From Cephalotus follicularis (lineage: Eukaryota; Streptophyta; Magnoliopsida; Oxalidales; Cephalotaceae), in assembly GCA_001972305.1 (NCBI GenBank), contig BDDD01003347.1:1-64000 (forward strand): a stretch of DNA of 64,000 nucleotides, read 5' to 3'. The notes beneath the pieces were generated by a model. It made no database searches. It was not told the origin of the DNA and saw only the letters and a program-made list of their open reading frames with translations. Positions 34,083-45,127 of this stretch are shown here, piece by piece. Positions within the stretch are counted from its first letter, which is position 1; every line of letters begins with the position of its first letter. Position numbers and translations under genes: made by a program.

Positions 34083-34872
34083 TATTTCCTTAAACGTTTA
34101 TCACGTCATCGCTTATAACTCCCGATGTGTCTTCGTCATCTTGATCATGTCCCACCATCGATATACTTCTCCTTCTATCTTGGCAAACAGGAACTCTTCC
34201 TTTTGACGATCCATGCAATCCAAGGCTCTGAAGATCTCTTCCTTTCCTTGGATCCATACTTCGATCTCCATAGGATCTGTCACTCTGAAAAGGCATTCGG
34301 ATGTTGTCTTGCAAACGGTTCTTCTTTGTTGACCGGTACGTTCCTTCTTTGACCGCGACTTTGTCTTAATTCGGTCATCTCTTTAACTTACGAGTTAGCC
34401 CTTAACCTTAGACGATTTTATTGAAGACCTTACAAGGAACTAACATCTACACTTCTTTGCACATGTCTTAGATTCACTATTCATTTCTTACATAAAGCTC
34501 CTTCACAAATATTCTAGTCTTCATCGCTAGACTCATCATCATCGGGTATCTCTTCTCAGATACGCCTTAACATCATTAGCGAGTTTTCTCTAACTTCTCA
34601 TATCACTATTCCACTCATCCCCATATAAACCTCAAAAGAACATTCAATTAGCTTCTCTAAAGCATTCACCCTTTCTTACTAACTTCTATCTATACACTTC
34701 TTCTATTGGACATATGCGAGTACAAATTCTCTCTTTACAAGTTTCTGATTCCCAGATGTTTAATCTTATACTAGTCTCCAAATGATCTGACTTAATCTTT
34801 AATGACATCTAAAGAAATCAGATTAGCAAATACTTCCATACAATTCATATCCTCAATTATAACAAAATCAAT
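34083..34872 (-). pseudogene. GypA internal region, 5' part (gag remnant)
   Basis: Continuation of GypA beyond GypB. It starts with the second TATTT target copy. A short open stretch (34314-34090) is basic and serine-rich without a recognisable domain. The remainder to the primer site is non-coding, AT-rich leader-like sequence. By position it should be gag and 5' leader, but I cannot show a gag domain here. Confidence 0.4.
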
Positions 34873-34938
34873 TCTCTGATACCATTACGGGTATCAACAT
34901 TAAGCACAATGCTAGTCATCAAAATCTCTCTGATACCA
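34873..34938 (-). promoter_or_regulatory. GypA primer binding site, duplicated
   Basis: Sense TGGTATCAGAGA occurs at 34927-34938, four bases from the LTR. It occurs again at 34873-34884, 54 bp further in, each followed by similar bases. Only the LTR-proximal copy is in the functional position. Confidence 0.7.
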
Positions 34939-34942
34939 TTAC

Positions 34943-37637
34943 TGTAAAACCCCCGACCCGAGTCCACTTTATGCTCAAAGCGAGATCCGAAGATCGGTGC
35001 GTTACGTGGGTGTGACCTTCGACCGTCAAATCATTTAACCATTTAACGATCCATTTCATATCATATTCAATATGCGTATCGCTTCACAGGATCACATATG
35101 CTTACATCTTTGAACGCTGATTTCAAAATATCATATTCGAATTTTCATGATCGTTTCTAATACCTTTGCATTTGTACATTGCTTAACATGTAACATTACA
35201 AGCGGAAAAACATAAACTTATCACATCATAAAACAATCATATACTCACCTTTTCCATTAACTTCTCATACTCTCAAGTATGTTCAATAACTTTTGATATT
35301 ATTATCTTACATAAAAACATCATAACCTATAGCATTTGTTTCTATACATTCACATCTATATATCGTCTATCGTAAAACATTAGACAGCAAAAAACATTAA
35401 CATATGACATTAAAACTTAACTTCATAGCATATCATACTTCCTTTGCTTACACTTATTTTGCAAACTTCCTCTAAAGCTCGCGACTTCACTTCAACGTTT
35501 CCTGGAAGATTAGTTTGAAAACAAGACATTGAAAGGAGTGAGCTTTTAAGAGCCCAGTAAGAAGCATAGTCATAAAACGTTATCGAAATCCGTTATTTTT
35601 GATAGTTTATATCAAAACATTTCAATCATCATACATTTCATAATATCTTTGAAAATCATCTTCTAGTTTTATAAAACCAGAACATTTCTAAAATTATACA
35701 TTTTCTGGTGTATAACACCGATATACTTGAAAACAGTAAAAAACGTTTTTCAATCATACCTTCTTTTTGCTTGTATCACAACCATACTTGAAAATATCAG
35801 TAAAAATTGTTTTCTTTACACTCATGAACAAAACATTTTTAAAACCCTTTTTCTGTTCATATCTCATGAAACAGAACATTTCATAAAAATTAATGGTCGT
35901 GAACCTCTAATGAACCCTTTCACACCGCTTCACTGGGGCATTGTGCACTCCCCGATTACTATCCTTTCATCACATGCATGTCCTCCAACACTTTACCCTC
36001 CATTAACATTAATCCATCTCGGATTCTTTCCCCTTGGATCGCAATCCAAGGGTGGTTCATTCATTAATCTTTACGAGATTAATCCTCACTGGATCGCAAT
36101 CCATTAGTTGTTCATTCATTTCATAAAACATTTCTTAATACTTTGAGTGACCAGCTCAAAGCATTCATAACACATTTCTCTTCATTCGAGTAATTAACTC
36201 AAATGCATTCATAAAACATTTCTCTTCATTTGAGTAGTTAGCTAAAATGCATTCATAAAATCATTTCATAAAATATTCCTTAATACCTTGAGTGATTAGC
36301 TCAAAGCATTCATAAAACATCATTGTAAAACATTTCTAAAACTGCTTTATCATGTAGAAACATTCATTTCATTCCCTTTCACAATCCATAAAGCATTTTC
36401 ATTACTTTCAGCAATTTAACTCAAAACCTTCATAAAACAGTTTTGCATAATATTTCTAAATCTTGAATTTCATATAGAAATAAACACTTTCATAGAAATA
36501 TTCAAAGATAAAAATTAAACTAGACATCTTTACGAATTCAGAAAGCCGAAGATCATAAAAATTGGTTGAGAATCGAATCCGTTATGAATTTTTAAAGTCA
36601 AAGCTTCTACATGAAAACAGAACATGAGCAGTAGAATGAAACGTGGATTCTCATCAAGAATTCGACAGAATTTTGAGATACATAAAACATAACATTTTAA
36701 GTAGACATCTTGACGTTTCAAAAACATTAAACCATTCAAAATTTCATCAAGAAATGAGCAAGATATCAATAAAACAATCTTCTATAAAAGTGGAAGTAAA
36801 ACATGGGATACTTTTGAGAAAATGGTTATAGAATTTCCTTACCTCACTTGATCTCCTTATCTCCTTCTCTCCCAAGAATCCTCCTCTCTAATCTCAGCAG
36901 AAAGCAACCCTTGATCAGCTGAGAATGCACCCATATATAAAGAGAAAGGGAAACTTGGAGGCCAAGCCTGCATGGTGTCATCCATGACCCCACCCATGTG
37001 AGTTCGCCTCCTAGTTGCCCATGTGATGGAATTCCTTCCATCCAGCTGATGCCACCTGCCCTTTTCTAGCAAAATATCATAAGTCTTCCTTCCCTTTCTT
37101 GACACGTGACCCACAATCCAATTAAATCCTATGAAAGGGGACAAAAAGCTAGAATTCTGCACCTGGCACAGGGCAAAACGTCGACTCTTTATCCCTGAGC
37201 GTCGCCGGTCACGGGCTTATCCTGAGTTCTTTAACTTCTATCCCGAATAAAGGCGCTGACGCTTTCCTACAAAGCCTCACCACTTTAAGTCTCGTCCAGG
37301 TCAACTTCAATACTCTATCTCAAAGCGTTGAAGCTTACATTTGGAGCATCGCCGGTCACCTCCAAAGCGTTGACTCTTTACCTGGAACCACCGGCGCTTA
37401 AGCCAGAATTTCCAGTCCAAAGCAATAACCAATTTAAATTTTCTTCCAGGGGCGCTACCCCCGAACCCCCGCCCCCTGTCCGGGCAGCAGGACCCCTCGT
37501 CTGCTCACTGGGGAGCAAAACCCCCGAACCCCTCGAGCGTAGGGTCATATTACGGGTCCCTTGAAATATTTGCCAATTGCACAATAGCAATCATCTTTCC
37601 ATAATTAATATCTTTGATGAAAAATCTGGTCGTTACA
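34943..37637 (-). repeat. GypA LTR A2 (shared middle LTR)
   Basis: 2.7 kb, TGTAAAACCCCC to TGGTCGTTACA. A primer site lies on its left and a PPT plus pol on its right, so it serves as 5' LTR of one unit and 3' LTR of the next. It has TCGA-type words at about 37170-37395 and a TATA element at 36931-36940. Closely similar to A1. Confidence 0.85.
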
Positions 37638-38686
37638 ATCTACCCTCCTTACAAAAATTTTTTCCTCAAAGTTTGCTATACATTATATTAAAAAAGACAA
37701 GGGTATTCATGTCTCATTACTTCTTCCAATTCCAAGTGGCTTCATAGACTTCATTATTTCTCCATAACACTTTTCCAAACAGAAAAGTTGCGGTCCATAA
37801 AACTTGTTCTTTTAATCCAAAACTCTCACTTCCAATTGTAACTCCTTTCGTCTCTTATCCACATAACTCTTTTATTCACTTTAGGCTGCTAGAAGATGCT
37901 TCTTTACTTTCCCATGCTCTCGTGACTTAAAGCAGCTGCCACGACTTTCTCTTTCTCCCGACATATATTCATTCGACACCTCTGCCCGTTATCTTTTTTA
38001 AACTTCGGATCACCAAACTAACACTGCTTCATTCGTTAGTTCAACTAAAGACAGTCGAACTACAACTTGAGATAAGAAAGCTATTTCTCCTTGCTTTCTG
38101 ACTTCCAAGTTCAAACTTTGGAAATCCCTTAATAACTTCTCTTGGGTGATAATCATTGCTGTCAAAACCTTTATGCTCCTGTGGCTCAAAACATCCTCTA
38201 AGATGTTCTCTTTTCCTGGATGGTACACTCATAATCCTTAAGACTCCAAGAAACTCTATTCGCATTGATCAGACCATTCGAACTTAACATTCTTCCGTGC
38301 CACCCTTGTAAGAGGGTTCACAATGCGAGAGAAACTTTCAACGAACCTTTGGTAGTAGCTTATCAATCCAAGAAAACTTCATATTTCTGCTTCCAACATT
38401 GCTCTTTACCATTCTTTTATTGTCATAGTCTTATCAGGGACCATTAAAATACCTTCTTATGAAATTACATGGCCCAAGAAGGATACTTCCTTCATCCAAA
38501 ATGGGCACTTACTGAACTTAGTATACAATTTTTCCCTCCTCAATGTTTGCAGCACATTGGTCAAATGCTCTTTGTGCTCCACTTGACTTTTGGAGTATAC
38601 CAAAATATCATCAATCATACTATCTCAATCTGACCCAACAATTGTTGAACACTCTCTTCATCAACTCCATAAAAGCAATTGGAGTT
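37638..38686 (-). pseudogene. Second GypA pol fragment
   Basis: Near-copy of 6336-7375. It has the PPT, the RNase H end (YHPGKENILEDVLSHRSIKV at about 38228-38170), the region of the YYRRF block and an RT segment that still reads MIDDILVYS near 38600. It then stops at 38686, so gag, leader and most of RT are absent. Not translatable as one frame. Confidence 0.7.
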
Positions 38687-38800
38687 GTGAGCCCCCCGAC
38701 CGTAGGGTCATACTACGGGTCCCTTGAAATATTTGCCAATTACACAATAGCAATCATCTTTCCATAATTAATATCTTTGATGAAAAATCGGGTCGTTACA
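38687..38800 (-). repeat. GypA LTR A3, 115-bp terminal fragment
   Basis: Matches only the U3 end of A1/A2 (GTAGGGTCATACTACGGGTC ... GGGTCGTTACA). It ends at the array boundary, followed by AAATG (38801-38805), the right target copy. The other 2.5 kb of this LTR are deleted. Confidence 0.75.
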
Positions 38801-38805
38801 AAATG

Positions 38806-39219
38806 ATGCATTAAAACTGATGTCAGTAGTTTTTGTTCGTGCCCAAAGGGTTGTCGGAGTTCCTCAAAGCGTTGCCGCTTAGATGTCCGTTGGATATTTG
38901 AATTTGAATTCTTCTCTCAATGCGCTAGTGCTTTGTTGTAAGTGTCGACTGTTTGGCATAAAGCACTGACGCTTTCCCTTGAGTGTCGCCGCTTTGAATT
39001 TCCCAATTGATTCCACAAGTCTCTATTTTTAACCGCTGATACATAACTCTTGAGCGCTGACGCTTTAATACAAACCGCTGACGCTTTCCATTAGACTGTC
39101 GGTGCTTTGTCCTGTTTCTGTATTTCTTTATTTTGTTCATCTTTTCTTGCACAAAAAGTAACAATGTTAAATGCAAATATGTAATCATTAAAATTCAGGA
39201 TTGAGACTAAAAGCCAACA
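38806..39219 (-). repeat. Sire-1 5' LTR, promoter-proximal part
   Basis: Continues 2927-3658 across GypA. Starts ATGCATTAAAACTGATGTCA as in the 3' LTR at 224. It contains palindromic words at 38880-39110 and ends ...AAAAGCCAACA. The flank begins ATTACTATCGAG. The partner flank on the left of Sire-1 is lost, so its target duplication cannot be confirmed. Confidence 0.82.
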
Positions 39220-40486
39220 ATTACTATCGAGTCCCTGTGTATATCAGGCGGTGCAAATGGTCTTCTCTACGCTCATTAGATACCATACCATTGGATGTTA
39301 GTCTTGTTTATGCTTGGAAGAGCTGGTCTGCTCCGAAGACTCATGGTCTGGCATGCTCGGGAGACTCGTGGTCTGGCATGGTCTTGAGACTCATGGTCTG
39401 GCATGCTCGTACTAGAGTTCTCGGATGAAAAAGTTTCGAGTCCTCTGAAGACTAGTCCGACCTCAATCTAGGAAGCTCTAATTCTACTGGAGACTAGTCT
39501 GACTTCGAGCTAGGAAGCACTTAGTCCTCTGGTAGTCCTCAGCTAGTCCTTTACTAGACTGCTAGGGTCCTCTGCTTGTCTGCTAGAGTCCTCTTCTAGT
39601 CTGCTAGACTGCTAGGTTCCTCGGCTAGTCTATTAGGGTTCTTTGCTAGTCGTCGGCTAGCTGCTAAGATCCTCTACTAGAATGCTAAAGTCCTCTGCAG
39701 AGTAGGGACACGCACAAAGTCGTGTACCGTTACTCAATTCCACTTCCAATTCTCAATCTAAGTTCCTAACGTTCACATAATCCTAATTTAACAAACATAC
39801 AACACAAACATCCCACACAAAAACACAGAATCATCACATTAAAGCTTACAAACACACATAGCAACACAATTCACACATAGAAGTACAGAAAGTCAAACAT
39901 ATTGTAACCTACCCAGATTTTGGCTGAAAACAGAGATCACACAACTCCTTAGATTATGGATTTTCTCCAACGCCACACACCTCGGCTCTCTTCTTTACAC
40001 TTCTACTACTCCCACAGCTCAAGGAGATGGGATTTTATATGGAAGCATAGGAGATATCGAACTCTCTTGAGAAAGCTCCTTCATTTGTCTCTTTTCTCTT
40101 CTTTCCTGTGACACCTGGCCCCATCTTCCACTTTCTCTCTCTCTCGATTTCTCTAGAATAGGGGAGTGTGAGAGTGTCCGAAATGCGACTCACGGGCGTC
40201 TTCCATTTTTATAATGGTGTGGAGAAGATTCTGGAGAGTGCTACACCCACGCACAACCGTCTCCACAATCCTTGGGCCAACTCTCTTCTCTTTTTGGTCC
40301 ATTATAAGTCCAACAAAACCTTCCCTAAGTCAATTCCATATTCGGCCAGAACAATTTCTAAGGCCCAACCATTATTTCACAATCTAGGTTTTATTCCACT
40401 GTTCATGTTCGGCCCAAATAAGGGGATTAATTTCTCAATGCTCATAATACATATAATGACTTTTTATAATATTCAGGGGCATTACA
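39220..40486 (-). repeat. LTR-E: gypsy LTR interrupting T3 gag
   Basis: Ends GGGGCATTACA directly at T3 gag coding sequence. The minus sense would begin TGTAATGCCCC. A TATA-like CATATAAAATC in sense lies at about 40034-40044. The left end is not defined, because Sire-1 abuts it. No coding potential. Contains two local repeat clusters (39335-39410 and 39520-39700) and no TCGA palindrome array. Confidence 0.55.
39335..39410. repeat. Three tandem 25-bp repeats
   Basis: Units of the form GAGACTCATGGTCTGGCATG at about 39335-39360, 39361-39385 and 39386-39410. Followed at 39430-39700 by dispersed CTAGTCCTC / CTGCTAGGGTCCTC words, a different repeat motif from the TCGA palindromes elsewhere. Confidence 0.8.
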
Positions 40487-40489
40487 GGC

Positions 40490-41290
40490 CAAGATCCTTT
40501 TGATCCATGCGTGTATTGTCAACGCACTAATCATGCCTTAGATGATTATTGGTGGAAGGATAGTAAGTGCCTAGTTTGTGGAGCTATGGATCATACTACA
40601 GAAGAGTGCCCTCGTAACAGGTATGGTTCACAGAATCAGCCAGGTCAGAGTTTAGCCCAATCACAGGGGGGCTCACAACAGAGCCGTGGTTTGGGATTGC
40701 AATACCAGGGTCATCTAGTACAAGTTTGCCTTCCACAGGGCAAGGAGATCGTGGTAAGCAACCTGTGGGATCGGTACCTACCTTTCAAGGTTGAGTTATT
40801 GCCATGGATCAGAGAGCCGCAGTGGGATCGACCTCAGTCATTGGAGGTATTTATTCATATGTCACATACCCTTAGAGATCCGAGTTCCTCTCATTCATAT
40901 GTTGCTAAACATTTTCTATGTCATATTAAGGTGGAGCCCGAGCCTTTATCTTTTATAGTGGAGGTTAGCACCCCAGTAGGAGAACATGTTTACTCCGAAT
41001 GGGTGTGTAGGTCTTGTTCCTTTGAGATCGCCGATCATGTTTTAGTGGCTGATTTGACAGTGTTGCAAATAGGAGAACTTGATGTCATCCTTGGAATGGA
41101 TTGGTTATCGGCACATTATGCTTTTGTGTATTGTCATAGGAAGGTTGTAACCTTCAAGATGCCAGGCCAGTCTCAGTTCTAGTTTGTTGGGACCTTAGAT
41201 CACCAGTCAGTCCAAATGATTTTTACTATTCAGGCTAACAGGGTTCTGAGACAGGGTTGTAATGGTTACATCGACCATGTGACAGATGTC
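40490..41290 (+). pseudogene. T3 gag C-terminus and protease
   Basis: Begins in the nucleocapsid: CVYCQRTNHALDDY, with the final Cys replaced by Tyr, then CLVCGAMDHTTEEC, complete. A Gln/Ser-rich linker follows, then a protease-like region ending [20 protein letters not shown]. The active site that should read DSG appears as RDPSSSHSY, so catalysis is lost. Open from 40511 to 41182, then a stop and a frameshift near 41290 before RT. Confidence 0.75.
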
Positions 41291-41295
41291 AGGAA

Positions 41296-42370
41296 ATGGA
41301 TACCGAGGTTGAGGATGTCCTTGTTGTTAGTGAGTATTCGGATGTGTTTCCGGAGGAGTTGACGCCCTTACCTCCTGAGAGGAATGTGGAGTTTACTATA
41401 GATCTCCTACCAGGGACAACACCGATATCGAGAGCTCCTTATCGCATGGCCCCTCCTGAATTAAAAGAATTTAAATTTGCAATTGCAGGAGTTACTCAAT
41501 AAAGGTTTCATTAGACTGAGTGTTTCCCCATGGGGAGCACCTATCCTATTCGTCAAAGAGAAGGATGGATCCTTGAGGATGTGTATTGATTGTTGACAGC
41601 TCAACGAGGCTACAGTTAAGACCAAGTACCTGCTACCTCACATTGACGGGTTGATCAGTTGCAAGGTTCTTCAGTATTCTCCAAGTTGGACTTGAGATCA
41701 GGGTATCATCAACTCAGAGTTAGAGCCGAAGAAATTCCAAAGACAGCTTTTAGGTCACGATATGGACACTATGACTTCGTGGTAATGCCATTTGGGGTAA
41801 CCAACACCACCATCGCATTTATGAGCTTGATTAACAGGGTGTTTAGCCTGTACCTTGACAAGTTCATTGTGGTCTTTATTGATGATATCCTGGTGTACTC
41901 CAAGTCCATAGAAAAGCATGAAGAGCATTTGCACTTGGCATTGCTGTTTTTGAGAGATCATCGATTGTATGCCAAGTTTAACAAATGTGAGTTTTGGTTG
42001 TTAGATGTTGCTTTTCTTGGTCACGTTATTTCCAGTGCCGGTTTATTGGTAGATCCAGTAAAGATAGAAGCAATAAGACATTGCAAAAGCCTGACTAACG
42101 TGACAAAAATATGGAGTTTCTTAGGCCTAGCGGGATATTACCGCCGGTTTGTTGAGGGATTTTCCTGGATAGCCACACCTTTGACAAGATTAACGTAGAA
42201 ACAAACAGTGTTTGTATGGGATGATGATTGTGAGCGGAGCTTACAAGACCTAAAACATCGTCTGATTTCTTCCCCGATTTTGGCAAAGAAGGCTTTGTTG
42301 TATATAGTGATGCATCTGGAAATGGCTTGGGGTGTGTTCTCATGTAGGGTGGAAAGGCGATTGCTTATGC
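41296..42370 (+). pseudogene. T3 reverse transcriptase
   Basis: [20 protein letters not shown] and [19 protein letters not shown] (41296-41502) are followed by frameshifts to about 41655. From 41659, [18 protein letters not shown] leads to the catalytic [13 protein letters not shown] (near 41875), then [17 protein letters not shown] and [18 protein letters not shown] at 42196-42198, then decayed connection to RNase H. The FIDD motif is intact although the gene is broken. Confidence 0.85.
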
Positions 42371-42380
42371 CTCAAGGAAG

Positions 42381-44106
42381 TTGAAGCCTTATGAGGAGAA
42401 TTATCGAACTCATGATCTCAAGTTGACAGCAATAGTCTTTCCACTATGCAAATGGAGGCACTACTTGTATGGCACTAAGTTTGATGTGTATACCGATCAC
42501 AAAATCTTAAGAAACCATTTGTTCCAAAAATACCTGAACATGAGGCATAGGAGATGGATGGAATTACTGAATGATTATAATAGTGAGATACAGTACCATC
42601 TAGGCAAAGATAATGTGGTTGCAGATGCTTTGAGTCTCCGATTAGCTTGCTTAACGATTGCTCATATTCAAGCAAGTCCATGGTTGTTGGACAGGCTTAG
42701 AGAAGCCCAAGGTATAGATGGCAGCTTACTTAAGATGGCATTGAATGATGAAGGAGGTTTGAAACCCGAGTTCTCAATTTGTGGTGATGGATTGATCAGA
42801 TATCAAGCCAGAGTTTGCGTTTCCAATAGTAAATAGTTGCATGAGGAAATTTTTTCACATGCCCATCGCTCCACTTTCTCGGTACATCCAGGGAGTACCA
42901 AGAAGTACCAGGAGTTAAAGCTCAACTACTGGTGGAGTAACATGAAACGGGAGATAGCTGAGTATGTTGCTTCCTGCCTAACATATCAGCAAATCAAGGC
43001 AGAACACCAAAGACTAGCTGGATTACTCCAACCGTTGCCTGTGGCATAATGGAAATGGGAACACATCACCGTGGATTTTCTGACAGGATTGCAGAGAACA
43101 AGGTCTAACCGTGATGCCATATGGGTGATCGCTCATCACTTTACGAAATCTGCACATTTTCTAGAGATCAAGACAACTTATTGTCTTGAACGATTATCAA
43201 ACTTGTATGTTGGAGAGATTGTCAGGCTCTATGGAGTACCAGTCAGCGTGGTGTCCGATAAGGACCCCTGGTTTACATCGTTGTTTTGGAAGAATTGCAG
43301 ACAACTTTTGGTTTCCAGTTCAGTTTCAACAGAGCTTTTCATCCCCAGACTAATGGTCAGTCTGAGCGGACTATTCAGACTTTGGAGGACATGCTTCCGG
43401 CATGTGTGATGGATTGGGGTGGCAGTTGGGATGAGCATCTATCGTTAGTAGAGTTCTCGTACAATAACATTATCATTCCAGCATTAGAATGGCGACATTC
43501 AAGGCTCTCTGTGGTCACAAATGTAGAACCCCAATTTTTTGGTTTTTAGTTGGTGAACAGAGTCTATTAGGGCCAAAGCTTGTGGAAGAGACAAAGAAGA
43601 AGGCCAAGGTTATCAAGGAGAGGCTTCTAATAGCCCAGAGCAGACATAAGAGTTATGTATATCATCACAGGTGAGAAAGGGAGTTTTCAGTGGGAGATCA
43701 TGCATTCCTTAAAGTTTCTCCAACTAAAGGAACCATGAGGTTTAGCAAGAAGTGGAAGTTAGCCCCTCGGTTTATAGGACCTTTCAAGATCCTTGAGAGC
43801 GTAGTTGCAGTCGCCTACAAACTTGCCTTACTGTCTAGTTTATCAGATCTGCATAATGTCTTCCATGTCTCAATTCTGAGGAAGTACCATCCAGATCCTT
43901 TTCACGTGCTACAGTGGGAGCCGTTGGAGTTGAGGGCGGACTTGAGCTTTGAAGAAACACCTATCCAGATCCTTGATCATCGAGTTAAACAGTCAAGAAG
44001 CAAGACCATCCCATTGGTGAAGGTATTATGCCAGTACCATGGACATGAATAAGCTACATGAGAATGTGACGAAGACATGAGAGCATTGTATCCTCACTTG
44101 TTTTGA
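42381..44106 (+). pseudogene. T3 RNase H and integrase
   Basis: RNase H (KPYEENYRTHDL, YTDHKILRNHLF, KDNVVADALS) is open to 42836. The integrase zinc finger (VHPGSTKKYQEL ... CLTYQQIK, second Cys changed to Tyr) is followed by a stop before WKWEHITVDFLTGL (43049-43050). Catalytic region WVIAHHFTKSAHFLEIK and SDKDPWFTSLFW, then a frameshift (43286-43549 in another frame) to NGQSERTIQTLEDM. The GPF module (LAPRFIGPFKILE) and a chromodomain-like end follow, with a stop in YHGHE. Confidence 0.85.
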
Positions 44107-44149
44107 CCTTAAGGAATCTCGGGACAAGATTTCTCTAAGAAGGGGAGGA

Positions 44150-44333
44150 TGTAAGCCCCTAGTTTTATAAGTATCTATTGTCACATATGATATTGTATAA
44201 CGTCAAAAAGTCCACAATTTTTGACTAAGTCAATAATAATTTCTTCTCTCTTATGAGACATAATTTGTCCCACGTTTGCAAAAGGTGGGGCCGACCATTG
44301 TGAGGTCACTGGCATGTTCTGTATTCTTTGCCC
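44150..44333 (+). repeat. T3 3' LTR, first 184 bp only
   Basis: Starts TGTAAGCCCCTAG right after the PPT. It ends abruptly at 44333, where integrase sequence of a sister element begins (AACAAGGTCTAACCGTGATG, same as 43096). This is a rearrangement breakpoint. Confidence 0.7.
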
Positions 44334-45127
44334 AAGAACAAGGTCTAACCGTGATGCCATATGGGTGATCGTTGATCGCTTTACCAAATATGCACATTTT
44401 CTAGCGATCAAGACAACTTATTCTCTTAAACGGTTAACAACCATGTATGTTGGAGAGAATGTCAGGCTTCGCTGAGTCCCAGTCAGCGTGGTGTCTGACA
44501 GGGATCCCTAGTTTACATCGCGGTTTTGGAAGAAACTGCAAACAGCTTTTGGTTCCCAATTGAGCTTCAACATAGGTTTTTATTCTTAAACTGATGGTCT
44601 GTCTGAGCAGACTATCCAGACTCTAGAGGACATGCTTCGGGCATATGTGATGGATTGGGGTCCACTATCGGTATGGCGCCATTCGAGGCCCTCTATGGTC
44701 AAAAATGTAGAACCCCAATTTGTTGGATTGAAGTTGGCGAACAGAGTCGTTTAGGGCCAAAGCTGGTGCAAGAGACAACGGAGAAGGACAAGGTTATCAG
44801 GGAGAGGCTTCCAATAGCCTAGAGCTGACAAAAGAGTTATGCAGATCATCGCAGGTGAAAGCTGGAATTCTATGTGGGAGATCATGTATTCCTCAAAGTC
44901 TCACCAACTAAAGGAATCATGAGGTTTGGCAAGAAGAGGGAGTTAGTCCCTCCGTTTATAGGACCTTTCAAGATCCTCAAGAGGGTTGGTGCAGTTGCCT
45001 ACATACTTGCCTTACCACACAGTTTATCAGATGTGCATAATGTCTTCCATGTCTCGATGTTAAGGAAGTACCATCCAGATGCTTCTCACGTGTTATAGTT
45101 GGAGCCGTTGGAGTTGAGAATGGATTT
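44334..45127 (+). pseudogene. Second T3-type integrase fragment
   Basis: Repeats 43096-43950 with about 100 bp missing near 44660. Reads WVIVDRFTKYAHFLAIKTTY, VSDRDP, a stop, FTSRFW, then out-of-frame material, and MGDHVFLKVSPTKG (from 44874) to the GPF module (PPFIGPFKIL). GypF is inserted at 45128; the preceding GATTT would be its left target copy. Confidence 0.82.

Larger units (their letters stand above)
3659..38800 (-). mobile_element. GypA: tandem Ty3/gypsy array (LTR-int-LTR-int-LTR fragment)
   Basis: Minus-strand Ty3/gypsy. Plus-strand order: LTR A1 (3659-6335), internal region (6336-8228 plus 34083-34942, split by GypB), LTR A2 (34943-37637), second internal region (37638-38686), truncated LTR A3 (38687-38800). 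Both LTR A1 and LTR A2 are followed on their right by the same PPT and pol 3' end, so two elements share the middle LTR. The array is bounded by a 5-bp duplication, AAACG/AAATG, inside the Sire-1 LTR. This is best explained by one insertion followed by LTR-LTR recombination and deletions. Confidence 0.75.
212..39219 (-). mobile_element. Sire-1: outer Sirevirus-like copia element, pol deleted, split by GypA
   Basis: Minus-strand Ty1/copia element. Order in sense direction: 5' LTR (38806-39219 joined to 2927-3658), primer site, gag remnant (1193-2871), PPT-rich tail (639-1192), 3' LTR (212-638, truncated). The internal region is only about 2.3 kb and contains no protease, integrase or RT, so this is a gag-only deletion derivative. 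The 5' LTR is interrupted by the 35-kb GypA array. The target duplication AAACG (3654-3658) / AAATG (38801-38805) shows where; the single difference is C to T at a CpG. Gag and LTR resemble Sire-2 but are clearly diverged. Confidence 0.8.
40487..44333 (+). mobile_element. T3: degenerate Tekay-like gypsy element
   Basis: Plus-strand Ty3/gypsy. Gag knuckles (from about 40503), protease, RT, RNase H, integrase with chromodomain-like tail (to 44105), PPT (GAAGGGGAGGA, about 44139-44149) and the first 184 bp of its 3' LTR (44150-44333). The 5' part is replaced by LTR-E. Many stops and frameshifts. Confidence 0.82.

Noticed and set aside
37328-37590. Proline-rich frame near 37328-37564
   Set aside because: Falls in GypA LTR U3 and is not preserved in the A1 copy at 6040-6250.
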